DNA of 54,944 nt from assembly GCA_944323395.1 (NCBI GenBank), contig CALUSI010000015.1, positions 1 to 54,944 of the forward strand, given 5' to 3'. This DNA is from Candidatus Gastranaerophilales bacterium (GTDB taxonomy: Bacteria; Cyanobacteriota; Vampirovibrionia; Gastranaerophilales; Gastranaerophilaceae). Below, piece by piece: positions 17,148-25,671 of the stretch. Every line of letters starts with the position of its first letter. Within the stretch, counting starts at the first letter, position 1. The notes beneath the pieces were generated by a model that did not search any database, had not been told where the DNA came from, and saw only the letters and a program-made list of their open reading frames with translations. The position numbers were made by a program, and so were the translations under genes.

Positions 17148-17987
17148 ATGGAACATATTCATTGGTATCCGGGGCACATTGCGAAAGCAGAAAAAAAATT
17201 AAAAGAACAAGTTAATATTGTTGATGTTGTAATTGAAGTTTTAGATGCAAGAATACCTGAAAGTTCCACTTATCCTGATATTGAAAAACTTTTAAGAGAT
17301 AAGCCTCGATTAATTTTAATGAATAAATCAGATTTGGCAAATAATGAACAAACTCAAAAATGGCTAAAAACAATAAAGGAAAAAACAAACTGTCCTGTTT
17401 TGGCAACAAGCGCATCTGATAACAAAGATTTATCAAAAATATTAAATAAAGTTATTGAGTTGGGACAACCAAAGATAATAGCCCTTGTAAAGAAGGGATT
17501 ATTACCCCGAGCAGTCAGAGTTATGGTTGTAGGAATGCCAAACGTAGGAAAATCAAGCATAATAAACAAATTAATAAAAAAGACAAAGGCAAAGACAGGT
17601 GCAAAAGCGGGTGTTACGCGTGATCAGCAATGGGTTAGGATAAACCCAAAGGTTGATTTACTTGACACTCCGGGTATTATCCCTTTAAAACAAGAAGATC
17701 AACAAAAAGCATATAAATTGGCTTTTGTTGATTCTATTGGTGAAAATGCTTACGACGTTGAAGCTGTAGCAGAAATTTTCATCAGAAATGTTAACGAAAT
17801 TTATCCTGATTTAATTAAAAACTATTACAAATTAGAGGATGAAGAAGTTAATATTGCAAATATAGCATTAAGAAGGAATTGGATAGTTCAAGGCGGCAGA
17901 GCTGATACTAAAAGATGTGCACAAAATATTTTAAATGATTTCAGAACAGGCAGATTAGGTAAACTTACTTTGGATGTAAATGAATAA
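17148..17987 (+). CDS. rbgA: Ribosome biogenesis GTPase RbgA (YlqF)
   Basis: This 279-aa circularly permuted GTPase acts late in 50S assembly. The motifs appear in permuted order: G4 NKSDL near residue 63, G5-like TSASDNKD, G1 GMPNVGKSS near 128, then G3 DTPGI near 172. The N-terminal HWYPGHIAKAEKKL is typical of YlqF. The C-terminal domain has the family's RNWIVQGGRADTKRCAQ. It overlaps rnhB by 8 nt, so the two are translationally linked. Confidence 0.95.
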   Translation: MEHIHWYPGHIAKAEKKLKEQVNIVDVVIEVLDARIPESSTYPDIEKLLRDKPRLILMNKSDLANNEQTQKWLKTIKEKTNCPVLATSASDNKDLSKILNKVIELGQPKIIALVKKGLLPRAVRVMVVGMPNVGKSSIINKLIKKTKAKTGAKAGVTRDQQWVRINPKVDLLDTPGIIPLKQEDQQKAYKLAFVDSIGENAYDVEAVAEIFIRNVNEIYPDLIKNYYKLEDEEVNIANIALRRNWIVQGGRADTKRCAQNILNDFRTGRLGKLTLDVNE

Positions 17988-18618
17988 ACGTTTTAATTTT
18001 GATAAAGAGAAGAAACAAGAGTTTGATTATTTAATAGGAACAGATGAAGCGGGGAGAGGTCCCGGAGCCGGTCCTGTTTTTGCGGCAGCTGTATGTTTTA
18101 TATCTTATGATAAACGGTTGGAAAAATTAAATGACTCCAAACAATTATCGGAAAAAGTAAGGGAAGAACTTTTTGAAGTAATCAAACAAAATTCTGTTTA
18201 TTCCATTTCGCAAGGAAGTGTTGAAGAGATTGAGCAATTAAATATTTTAAGGACATCTCTTTTATCAATGAAAAGATGTTGCAGTGAAGTGATAAAAAAA
18301 ATCAATTCTGAAAATGTTAAGATATTAATTGACGGAAATAAAAAAATTCCTGATTTTAATTATAATCAAGAAACCATTGTTAAGGGGGATTATAAATCAG
18401 CTTCAATAGCAGCAGCAAGTATTTTAGCAAAAGTCTCACGAGACAGATTTATGAAAGAACTAGATAAAGAATATCCGCAATATTTATGGGCTGAAAATAA
18501 AGGATATATGACAAAATCACATTTAGATGCCGTTGATAAATATGGTCTTACAAAATGGCACCGTAAAAAGTTTTTTGAAAAACATTTTGAAAAATCAGAA
18601 CAACTTTCATTGTTATAA
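17980..18618 (+). CDS. rnhB: Ribonuclease HII
   Basis: This 212-aa protein removes ribonucleotides from DNA and RNA in hybrids. Active-site motifs are GTDEAGRGPGAGPV near residue 21, NDSKQLS near 51, and ILIDGNKKIPDF near 110; YKSASIAAASILAKVSRD follows. It overlaps the end of rbgA, the common rbgA-rnhB pairing. Its stop codon overlaps that of the convergent XRE gene (18613-18618). Confidence 0.95.
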   Translation: MNKRFNFDKEKKQEFDYLIGTDEAGRGPGAGPVFAAAVCFISYDKRLEKLNDSKQLSEKVREELFEVIKQNSVYSISQGSVEEIEQLNILRTSLLSMKRCCSEVIKKINSENVKILIDGNKKIPDFNYNQETIVKGDYKSASIAAASILAKVSRDRFMKELDKEYPQYLWAENKGYMTKSHLDAVDKYGLTKWHRKKFFEKHFEKSEQLSLL

Positions 18619-18834
18619 TTTATCGAAATTCAATAATTCCTCTAATTTAACTTCTAAAGCTTTTGCTATTTTGACAAGCGTCAAATATTTTACATCAACA
18701 ATACCAGCTTCAACTCTACTTATCGTAGAAGGTTCAAGGGCATTTCTATAACACATAGCACTTATCGTCAACCCTTTTTTCAGCCGAAGAGCTTTAATTC
18801 GTTCACCTAATTGTATTAACTCATATTGTTGCAT
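18613..18834 (-). CDS. XRE-family HTH repressor
   Basis: This 73-aa single-domain helix-turn-helix protein reads LGERIKALRLKKGLTISAMC followed by EPSTISRVEAGIVDVKYLTLVKIAKALEV. I take the ATG at 18834; the frame extends upstream but only through AT-rich DNA containing the operator. It has no sensor domain. Its start codon lies next to the palindrome TTGCATATATGCAA, and a TAAAAT hexamer ends 7 nt before the ATG, so it is probably leaderless and self-regulated. It is divergent from the secreted protein gene at 18903, its likely target. Confidence 0.85.
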   Translation of the reverse strand: MQQYELIQLGERIKALRLKKGLTISAMCYRNALEPSTISRVEAGIVDVKYLTLVKIAKALEVKLEELLNFDKL

Positions 18835-18842
18835 ATATGCAA
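18829..18842. promoter_or_regulatory. Operator 1, perfect palindrome TTGCATATATGCAA
   Basis: A perfect 14-bp palindrome with arms TTGCA and TGCAA around TATA. It overlaps the start codon of the XRE gene and the -35 hexamer of the facing gene. It shares its arms with operator 2, centred 40 bp away (about four helical turns), which suggests cooperative binding of the XRE protein. Confidence 0.65.
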
Positions 18843-18857
18843 TTTTAATGTTATTAT
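18829..18857 (+). promoter_or_regulatory. Promoter of the secreted 181-aa protein
   Basis: TTGCAT (18829-18834), 17 nt and TATTAT (18852-18857) point rightward, with a start predicted near 18864. The -35 lies in operator 1 and the start lies just before operator 2, so a bound repressor would block both. Confidence 0.5.
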
Positions 18858-18868
18858 TCAAAAATATT

Positions 18869-18882
18869 TTGCACGTATGCAA
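18869..18882. promoter_or_regulatory. Operator 2, TTGCACGTATGCAA
   Basis: Arms TTGCA and TGCAA flank CGTA; the symmetry extends to TTTTGCA/TGCAAAA (18867-18884). It has the same arm and spacer layout as operator 1. It lies just downstream of the predicted start of the rightward promoter and 20 nt before the ATG of the secreted protein. Confidence 0.6.
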
Positions 18883-18902
18883 AACGGGTTAAGGAGTTAT
18901 TA

Positions 18903-19448
18903 ATGAAAAAATATATTTCAATTTTGATTTTATTTTCTGTATTATGCACACAAAATATTGTATTTGCTATTAAACAAGAAGATATAACTGTAAAGTCTGA
19001 AAAACAAATTTTAAAATCAAGATTGAAAAAAGAATACATCGGTTACTCATATGAAATTACAAATAACTCAAAAAGTACAATAAATATTGTTAATGCACAA
19101 ATTGTTAACGGCATTGACGGAAATAATGCTTATTCAACGGTTTCAACAAAAGGAGGAAAATCAGTAGGTATTCTTTGGGCTGTTTGTGGACCTGCAGGAG
19201 TTTTCTCTTTAGGATTAGGATGGCTGGTAGGAATTATTGCAACACCTATTGTTTTAATAGTAGGCAATAAAAAAGATAAAACAACAAAAAAAGAGAGCAC
19301 AAAATATACAAATACAATTTTATCAAGTGAACTCACACCAGGAGAATCTGTTAATGCAATGACACTTATACCTAAAGATACTAAACCTCAACTAAATATT
19401 TCTATATTTGATAAAAAAAGTAAAGAATATCAAAGTTTTACCTATTAG
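18903..19448 (+). CDS. Orphan secreted protein with a glycine-rich membrane segment
   Basis: I do not recognise this 181-aa protein. It starts with a clear signal peptide (MKKYISILILFSVLCTQNIVFA). The middle contains YSYEITNNSKSTINIVNAQI, compatible with a small beta-sandwich, then a Gly-rich hydrophobic stretch (about residues 95-125) that could span or insert into a membrane. The C-terminus is hydrophilic. AAGGAG precedes the ATG. The gene faces the XRE repressor and is probably controlled by it. It ends 4 nt from the convergent DUF512 gene, with no terminator between. Confidence 0.7.
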   Translation: MKKYISILILFSVLCTQNIVFAIKQEDITVKSEKQILKSRLKKEYIGYSYEITNNSKSTINIVNAQIVNGIDGNNAYSTVSTKGGKSVGILWAVCGPAGVFSLGLGWLVGIIATPIVLIVGNKKDKTTKKESTKYTNTILSSELTPGESVNAMTLIPKDTKPQLNISIFDKKSKEYQSFTY

Positions 19449-19452
19449 AAAA

Positions 19453-20742
19453 CTAAGCATCAAAAAGAAGTTTAAATAATTCTTTTACGCTGTATACGTC
19501 TTTTATTACATGAATTTTTGTTTTTGTTTGTTCTTCAACATCTTTTATCGTTAATCCGTCAAGAAATTCTGTTGTGTATGGTCTTAACATAACGGACGGA
19601 ATAATTACATTTTTACAGTTTTTATTCTTTATTTGATTAATCAAGTCTTTAGCGGTTATCAAACCTGCCACATTTACATCTTTACCCCAAAATTCACTTT
19701 TTATTGGTAGAACCTGCAAATTGATATTTTCTATTTTATTAAGTTCTTCTGCAAAGAAAATAAAAGCACCCTTAGCACATACAGAACAAGCTATTGTATA
19801 TTCTTTTTTTTCTTTAACTTTCTTGTATGATTTTTTTATCCTTTTATTAAAATCATCAATTAAACATCTTAATGAACCAACACCATCTTCTAGTTGAGAA
19901 TATCCGTTATAATATTTTTTTTCAGGCAACGGCATTTGTGCAATTAAGAAAAATTCATCAGATACACAAGCAATATTTCGTTTGATTTTTTTATTGAATT
20001 CTTCAACGATTTTGATTGTCTCTATTGCTTTTTCTTTGGATACTTGTTTTATTTTTTCTTTTCTGAATTTTGTAATCCCGACGGGTACTATTGCAATTGA
20101 ACCCAGAACAGATTTATATTTCCATAAATCATTAAGACTTCTTTTTAATTCTTCAGCGTCGTTATAATCAGGGCATAATACTATCTGGGCATGGAACGGA
20201 ATATCATTTTCTTTTAGAAAATCGAGTTCCTTTAATATATTTGATGCATTTTTATTCCTAAGCATCTTTGCTCTCAATTCAGGATTTGTTGTATGTACAG
20301 ATACATAAATAGGACCCAAATGAAGTTCAGATATCCTTTCCTTATCTTTTTTTGTTAAATTCGTTAAAGTAACGTAAGTCCCCTGAAGATAAGATAATCT
20401 GTAATCGTCATCTTTTATATAAAGTGACTCTCTCAAACCATAAGGTTGTTGATCAACAAAGCAGAATATACAATTATTGGCACAAGGTTTTATTTTATCA
20501 AAGATTGCAGATTCAAAGATAAATCCGAGTTCTTCTTCAAAATTTTTTTCAATTTCATATTCTTCAATACTGCCATCCGGACTTTTTATTTCAAAAGTTA
20601 ATTCTTCAGTCATAACGGCATATTGATAATCAATATAATCACGAAGTTTTATTCCGTTTACGCTAAGTAATTCAGAACCTTCTACAATTCCTAATTCTTC
20701 GGCAATAGAACCTTGCGCTACTGATGAAATTTTAGCCGACAT
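19453..20742 (-). CDS. DUF512 family PDZ-radical SAM protein
   Basis: This 429-aa protein starts with a PDZ-like domain (AQGSIAEELGIVEGSELLSV then NGIKL), followed by the cluster motif KPCANNCIFCFVDQQPYGLR (CxxxCxxC), DDDYRLSYLQGTYVTLTNL, and YVSVHTTNPELRAKML. A C-terminal DUF512 region follows. The family is widespread in Firmicutes and Cyanobacteria and its reaction is unknown. ATG at 20742 is preferred over a TTG two codons upstream because AAAGG lies 7 nt before it. It overlaps the end of the PadR gene by 11 nt. Confidence 0.88.
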   Translation of the reverse strand: MSAKISSVAQGSIAEELGIVEGSELLSVNGIKLRDYIDYQYAVMTEELTFEIKSPDGSIEEYEIEKNFEEELGFIFESAIFDKIKPCANNCIFCFVDQQPYGLRESLYIKDDDYRLSYLQGTYVTLTNLTKKDKERISELHLGPIYVSVHTTNPELRAKMLRNKNASNILKELDFLKENDIPFHAQIVLCPDYNDAEELKRSLNDLWKYKSVLGSIAIVPVGITKFRKEKIKQVSKEKAIETIKIVEEFNKKIKRNIACVSDEFFLIAQMPLPEKKYYNGYSQLEDGVGSLRCLIDDFNKRIKKSYKKVKEKKEYTIACSVCAKGAFIFFAEELNKIENINLQVLPIKSEFWGKDVNVAGLITAKDLINQIKNKNCKNVIIPSVMLRPYTTEFLDGLTIKDVEEQTKTKIHVIKDVYSVKELFKLLFDA

Positions 20743-21250
20743 GGTCAACCTTTAATGTTTTAATATATTCTCTTAAAGATTTTAATTCTGTTAGAGTTTT
20801 ATTTAAAAGCTGTCTTTGATAATAATCCAAATCTAAAAATTCGTCTTTCAGTTTATTTTCTAACTCAAATTGATATATATCTATTTTTTTAGAAAATTCA
20901 GACAAAAATAATTTTCTGTCATCAATACTTAAAAGGCCCATTGTTCCAAAACGAGCTTGAAGTTGAGTATAAAACAAAGAAGGGTTTTCACTTGCCGAAT
21001 TAAAAAACAATTTCTTAAATACTTCATGCCCTTTTTTTGTAATTGAATAATATGATGATTTTTTACCGCCTTCTGACATTTTTTCAAAAACAGAAACAGC
21101 ACCATCTTTTAACAATCTTTGCAACGCAGGATAGATAGTACCAATACTTGGCTTAGTAAAAGTACCAAATATTTCTATAATTTCTTTTCTTATTCCATAA
21201 AGAGTTTTTTCTCTTTTATGAATGACATATAAAATCAAAATTTCAATCAT
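20732..21250 (-). CDS. PadR-family transcriptional regulator
   Basis: This 172-aa protein has the PadR winged helix (EILILYVIHKREKTLYGIRK then SIGTIYPALQRLLKDG) and a C-terminal helical dimerisation region (Vir C-like, about residues 95-170). PadR proteins usually repress and respond to small molecules. The partner here is the overlapping DUF512 gene. A TATAAA hexamer ends 7 nt before the ATG with no ribosome site, which suggests a leaderless message. Confidence 0.85.
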   Translation of the reverse strand: MIEILILYVIHKREKTLYGIRKEIIEIFGTFTKPSIGTIYPALQRLLKDGAVSVFEKMSEGGKKSSYYSITKKGHEVFKKLFFNSASENPSLFYTQLQARFGTMGLLSIDDRKLFLSEFSKKIDIYQFELENKLKDEFLDLDYYQRQLLNKTLTELKSLREYIKTLKVDHVG

Positions 21251-21257
21251 ACTTTTG

Positions 21258-21286
21258 TTTATAGCACAAAAGAGTCTTGAATGCTA
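21258..21286 (-). promoter_or_regulatory. Putative leaderless promoter of padR
   Basis: On the minus strand, TAGCAT (21281-21286), 17 nt and TATAAA (21258-21263) are followed by 7 nt and the ATG. The -35 is weak. The predicted start coincides with the start codon. Confidence 0.35.
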
Positions 21287-21314
21287 AATCTTAATATTTC
21301 GTTGAAAAAAGCAC

Positions 21315-21343
21315 TTGTTATCATAAGTTCTTTGTAGCATAAT
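21315..21343 (+). promoter_or_regulatory. Promoter of the radical SAM/acyl-CoA synthetase unit
   Basis: TTGTTA (21315-21320), 17 nt and CATAAT (21338-21343). The short leader that follows carries AAGGTGAG before the ATG at 21363. Confidence 0.5.
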
Positions 21344-21362
21344 TTACTTAAGGTGAGCTCAA

Positions 21363-21986
21363 ATGACAGAAGATAATTTAGTATATTTATTAGACGGTAA
21401 AGTTTATATTAATCTGACAAATAGTTGTACGAATAATTGTGTGTTCTGTATCCGAGATATAAAAGATGATGTTGTAGGTGCTAATCTGTTTTTAAGCAGC
21501 GAAAATGTTAAAGCTGAAGATGTTATTGCACAGCTGGAAAAAATACATGAAAAACTTTCATCTGAAATAATATTTTGCGGTTATGGCGAACCAATGTTAA
21601 AACTGGATATAATAAAGGAAGTCGCAAAATATATTAAAGAAAAATATCCAAACACGATAATAAGAATAAATACAAACGGTCAAGCTAATTTAGTATACAA
21701 AAGGAATGTATTACCCGAATTAAAAGGTTTAATAGATAAATTTTCAATTAGTTTAAATGGTGAAAATGAAGAAGTATATAATAGAATTTCTTTACCGAAA
21801 ATTGAAGGAGCATATACTGCCGTTAAAGATTTCATAAAAGAAGCTGTAAAAGAAGGTTTTGATACAACAGCAACAATAGTTACAGGTTATAAAAACTATA
21901 ATGTTGATATGCAAAAATGTATAGAAATTACAAAAGACTTGGGCGCAAAATTCAGAGAACGTCCTTGGATTGAAAATGGTTACTAA
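21363..21986 (+). CDS. TatD-associated type radical SAM protein
   Basis: This 207-aa minimal radical SAM enzyme has the cluster motif YINLTNSCTNNCVFCIRD (CxxxCxxC) near residues 15-32 and the SAM-binding GYGEPMLKLD near residue 71. It matches the small family often linked to TatD nucleases in anaerobes; no tatD is seen here. The reaction is unknown. It lies 33 nt before the acyl-CoA synthetase, in the same direction. Confidence 0.75.
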   Translation: MTEDNLVYLLDGKVYINLTNSCTNNCVFCIRDIKDDVVGANLFLSSENVKAEDVIAQLEKIHEKLSSEIIFCGYGEPMLKLDIIKEVAKYIKEKYPNTIIRINTNGQANLVYKRNVLPELKGLIDKFSISLNGENEEVYNRISLPKIEGAYTAVKDFIKEAVKEGFDTTATIVTGYKNYNVDMQKCIEITKDLGAKFRERPWIENGY

Positions 21987-22019
21987 AAGATAGAAGTTCA
22001 TAAGGGAAAGGACAGATAA

Positions 22020-24179
22020 ATGAATATTCTAGACAAGATAATGAAGCCGAAAGCAATAGCTGTAATAGGCGCATCTACTAAGCCGAAAACAATCGGTTCT
22101 GAAATTATGCAAAGATTAAGAGATTATAAATTTAACGGGAAAATCTACCCTGTTAATCCAAAAGGCGGAATTATTGAAGGATTTCAAGCATATACTTCAA
22201 TAGAAGAAGTTCCTGGTGAAGTTGATTTAGCTGTTATCGTAGTTAATGCAAAATTTGTTTTAGATACAATAGATCAATGCCACAGAAAAGGAATTAAAGG
22301 TTTATGTATCATTACTGCAGGTTTCAAAGAAACAGGTGCAGAAGGTGCAGAAATGGAAAAACAACTACTTGCAAAAGTAAAAGAATACGGAATGAGATGT
22401 GTTGGTCCAAACTGTTTAGGTGTTTTAAATACAAACCCTGAAATCATGATGGATGCAACATTTGCCGAATCATTACCTGTAAGAGGCGATATCGGATTTG
22501 TTTCACAATCAGGTGCATTAGGCGGCGGTATTTTAAATATATTAAAAGACTTAAACCTAGGTTTTGCTCAATTTGTTTCAATTGGTAACCAAGCAGATAT
22601 AAACGCTGAAACAATGCTTGAATATTGGGAAAATGATGATGATGTAAAACAAATTTTGTTATACATGGAATCAATACAAAATCCTGCTAACTTTAGAAAA
22701 TTAGCAACAAGAATAACAAAGAAAAAACCAATATTAGCATTAAAATCAGGTAGAAGTGCAGCCGGTGCAAGCGCAGCTTCATCACATACAGGTTCATTAG
22801 CCGGTGCAGATAAAGCAGCAGCTGCTTTATTGAAACAATCAGGTGTAATAAGAGAATTTTCATTGAAAAACTTATTTGCTAATGCAAAAGCATTTTCAAA
22901 TTGTCCGATTCCGCAAGGTAACAGAGTTGCAATCATAACAAACTCAGGTGGTCCAGGAATTATGGCAACTGATGCTATTTGCGAAAGCGGTATGCAAATG
23001 GCTAAAATTACAGATGATACAAAAGCTAAATTAAGAAGTTTCTTACCATCTGCTGCTTCTGTAAAAAATCCTATTGATATGATTGCATCAGCACCAATTG
23101 AACATTACACTCAAACATTAGAAACAGTTATTGCTGATGAAAATGTCGATATGATTATGGTTATTTATTTACCATTCCTAGGCTTAAAAGATATTGATGT
23201 AGCAAAAGCATTAATGGAAATAAAAGCAAAAAATCCAACAAAACCAATCGTTGGCGTATTTATGACAACAAGTGATTTCTTCACAAAGATATCAAATATG
23301 GAAGTTAATATGCCATTCTATATGTATGCTGAAGAAGCTGCAGAAGCATTGTTAAGATTGGATGAACAAAGACAATGGATGGCAAAACCAATGGGTAAAG
23401 CACCTTGTTATGATGTTGACAGAGCAAAAGCTGCTGCAATAATTAAACAATCAATTGATGAAGGCAGAGAACAATTAACAACACGTGAATCTATTGATGT
23501 TTTAGATGCTTACGGTATTAGAGTTTGTAAATCAGGCTTTGCAACAAATATAGATGAAGTTGTAACAGTAGGTAATTCAATCGGATATCCCGTTGTAATG
23601 AAGATGACATCAAAAACAACATCACATAAAACAGATGTTGGCGGTGTAAGAGTAAACATCCAATCAGAAGAACAATTAAGAGCAGAATATAACGATTTAA
23701 TCGAAAAATTAACAGAAAAAGGATTAATTGACGGTTTAGAAGGTGTAATTATCCAAGAAATGGTAAAAGGCAACCGTGAAATGGTTTGCGGTATCGCAAC
23801 AGACCCACAATACGGACCAATGATGATGTTTGGTTTAGGCGGTGTATTTGTTGAAGTTATGAAAGATGTTACTTTCAGAATTGCTCCTTTAACAGATGTT
23901 GATGCTGAAGAAATGATTAAATCAGTAAAAGCATACAAACTTCTTGAAGGTGCAAGAGGTACAAAACCTGCTCAAATGGAACAAATTCAAGAAACTTTAT
24001 TGAGATTGTCTCAATTAGTTACTGATTTCAAATTCATTGATGAACTTGATATTAACCCATTGTTAATTTCAGAAAAAACAGGTGAAGGCATTGCAGTTGA
24101 CGGTCGTATTAAAGTAAGAATGAATGAAGCAAAAGAAGCTTTAAACGGTAACTGTCAATGTGGTTGCAGCTGCTGCTAA
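22020..24179 (+). CDS. ADP-forming acetate/acyl-CoA synthetase (fused alpha-beta) with Cys-rich tail
   Basis: This 719-aa enzyme converts acyl-CoA, ADP and phosphate to acid, CoA and ATP, a substrate-level phosphorylation step in anaerobes. Domains are CoA-binding (VIGASTKPKTIGSEIMQRL, residues 1-130), succinyl-CoA-ligase-like (FVSQSGALGG; phospho-His in SSHTGSLAG near 257), and a C-terminal ATP-grasp domain (residues 480-705; second His in SHKTDVGGV). The protein ends NGNCQCGCSCC, five Cys in nine residues, a tail not expected in the family. AAGGACAG precedes the ATG, and a strong terminator follows. Confidence 0.92.
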   Translation: MNILDKIMKPKAIAVIGASTKPKTIGSEIMQRLRDYKFNGKIYPVNPKGGIIEGFQAYTSIEEVPGEVDLAVIVVNAKFVLDTIDQCHRKGIKGLCIITAGFKETGAEGAEMEKQLLAKVKEYGMRCVGPNCLGVLNTNPEIMMDATFAESLPVRGDIGFVSQSGALGGGILNILKDLNLGFAQFVSIGNQADINAETMLEYWENDDDVKQILLYMESIQNPANFRKLATRITKKKPILALKSGRSAAGASAASSHTGSLAGADKAAAALLKQSGVIREFSLKNLFANAKAFSNCPIPQGNRVAIITNSGGPGIMATDAICESGMQMAKITDDTKAKLRSFLPSAASVKNPIDMIASAPIEHYTQTLETVIADENVDMIMVIYLPFLGLKDIDVAKALMEIKAKNPTKPIVGVFMTTSDFFTKISNMEVNMPFYMYAEEAAEALLRLDEQRQWMAKPMGKAPCYDVDRAKAAAIIKQSIDEGREQLTTRESIDVLDAYGIRVCKSGFATNIDEVVTVGNSIGYPVVMKMTSKTTSHKTDVGGVRVNIQSEEQLRAEYNDLIEKLTEKGLIDGLEGVIIQEMVKGNREMVCGIATDPQYGPMMMFGLGGVFVEVMKDVTFRIAPLTDVDAEEMIKSVKAYKLLEGARGTKPAQMEQIQETLLRLSQLVTDFKFIDELDINPLLISEKTGEGIAVDGRIKVRMNEAKEALNGNCQCGCSCC

Positions 24180-24202
24180 TAAAAGAATCAGCTACAAATA
24201 AG

Positions 24203-24239
24203 AAAAAGACTCCTTTCAATACAAAAGGAGTCTTTTTTA
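24203..24239 (+). terminator. Terminator after the acyl-CoA synthetase
   Basis: A 14-bp stem (AAAAAGACTCCTTT at 24203-24216, complement at 24224-24237) with a 7-nt loop and a T-run lies 24 nt past the stop codon. It separates this unit from the Kelch cluster. Confidence 0.85.
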
Positions 24240-24290
24240 TATACACGAACATATAAACATATATGTTTCAATAAAATAAAAAAAGGGAAT

Positions 24291-24323
24291 ATAAACTAAA
24301 TATTACTTTTATAAAAAATAGGA
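24291..24323 (+). repeat. Repeated leader element, copy 1
   Basis: This 33-bp sequence, beginning ATAAACTAAATATTAC and ending AATAGGA, directly precedes Kelch gene 1. It recurs nearly unchanged before Kelch genes 2 and 3. It includes the ribosome site and an AT-rich block that could hold a -10 element. Confidence 0.75.
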
Positions 24324-24331
24324 AAAATTTT

Positions 24332-25564
24332 ATGAGTGACGAGAACAATAATGTAGAAAACAAACAAGAAGAAAACAAAACAGGTAAAAATAGATTAAAA
24401 GTGAAGATAAAAAATATTTTTCTGATATTTTTAGTAATAACAGCAGTATTTTTTATAACAGCAAAAGCAAGTACAGAGGAAGAAGAAACTTTATATACAT
24501 TCAAGGATAGTATTCAGAACTTTTTTATAAATCGAGAAAAAGTAAATAAGCCTGGCAAATGGGTTAGACTTGAAGGAAAGTTATCAACAGAAAGAAGATA
24601 TGTAAAGGCCCACCTTTTACCGGATGGAAATGTTATAATTTTTGGCGGGAGTGGAATGACTTTTAAAGAAAATAGTGTTGATATATATAGTCCCAAAGAA
24701 GATAAAGTTATAAAAACAATAAAAATATATAATAATAAAGATTTTTTTGCTTCAACACAATACAATACAATATCATTAAAAAATGGGGATGTTTTTTTAG
24801 CCAGTGGTATAAAGGTTAAAGGAGATAAATACATAGGTTTTTTGGGATTTCATCCTATAGCTAAAATTTTTGACAGTAAAACATATACATTTAGAGATGT
24901 AACAATGAAAGAAGGGTGTGTAGAACAATTTTTGTTTGTATTATTAAAAGATGGAAACATTTTAATGTTGTCAAATTCTACACTACCAAATTATATTTAT
25001 AATCCAAATACAGATGAATATACAGAGGTAGAAAATCACGAAGATGCAACAGTAGCTGATTTAATTTTCAAATATGAAAATGGGGATATTTTATTCTTTA
25101 AATTACGTAATTGGTTCATATTTAAAGATGGAAAAATAGAAAAGCGTTATGTAGATATGGAACACCCCGGAATTCAAGTTGATAATGAAAATTTTTTAGA
25201 AATAGTTCCTAAATACGATTGTACAACAGGTGCTTTATATAATGTAAAAGAACAAAAAAAGATACCAGTAATAAACAAAATGGATAGAACCTGGGGAGCA
25301 AATCCTTATTATCCAAAAATTATTAAACTGGAAAATAAAAATGTATTAATAATAGGAGCGTATGCCAAAAAAAGGAAAACAGGAGAAACAAAGAAATATA
25401 CAACGTATTTGTATAATTATAAAGAAAATAAATTTTATAAAACAGAGAACCCTCCATATTATGTAAGCAGAGATACAGCAACAGTGACCTTGAAAAATGG
25501 TGACATATTATTTATAGGCGGTCAATTAGGCAGAGGAATGCAAATTTATAAATATGAGCATTAA
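24332..25564 (+). CDS. Membrane-anchored Kelch-like beta-propeller protein 1
   Basis: This 410-aa protein has a hydrophilic N-terminal tail (MSDENNNVENKQEEN), one membrane segment near residues 30-46 (IFLIFLVITAVFFITA) and a large outer domain. That domain has Kelch-type blades: LPDGNVIIFGGSG, VDIYSPKEDKVIKTI, LKNGDVFLASG, LKNGDILFIGGQLG. Such propellers usually bind proteins or glycans; no enzyme residues are evident. It is first of three tandem paralogues with the same leader. A ribosome site follows the stop codon but leads to no gene. Confidence 0.7.
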   Translation: MSDENNNVENKQEENKTGKNRLKVKIKNIFLIFLVITAVFFITAKASTEEEETLYTFKDSIQNFFINREKVNKPGKWVRLEGKLSTERRYVKAHLLPDGNVIIFGGSGMTFKENSVDIYSPKEDKVIKTIKIYNNKDFFASTQYNTISLKNGDVFLASGIKVKGDKYIGFLGFHPIAKIFDSKTYTFRDVTMKEGCVEQFLFVLLKDGNILMLSNSTLPNYIYNPNTDEYTEVENHEDATVADLIFKYENGDILFFKLRNWFIFKDGKIEKRYVDMEHPGIQVDNENFLEIVPKYDCTTGALYNVKEQKKIPVINKMDRTWGANPYYPKIIKLENKNVLIIGAYAKKRKTGETKKYTTYLYNYKENKFYKTENPPYYVSRDTATVTLKNGDILFIGGQLGRGMQIYKYEH

Positions 25565-25635
25565 GGAGAAAACCATTAGGGTGCCATTTGGAGCACGCCA
25601 ATAAAATATTCTAATATTGAAAAATGTTGTTTAAG

Positions 25636-25665
25636 AACTAAATATTACTTTTATAAAAAATAGGA
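25636..25665 (+). repeat. Repeated leader element, copy 2
   Basis: These 30 bp (AACTAAATATTACTTT...TAGGA) are identical to bases 4-33 of copy 1. They lie the same distance before the ATG of Kelch gene 2. The coding start downstream is also similar (NNNVENxQEEN in both proteins). Confidence 0.75.
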
Positions 25666-25671
25666 AATTTT

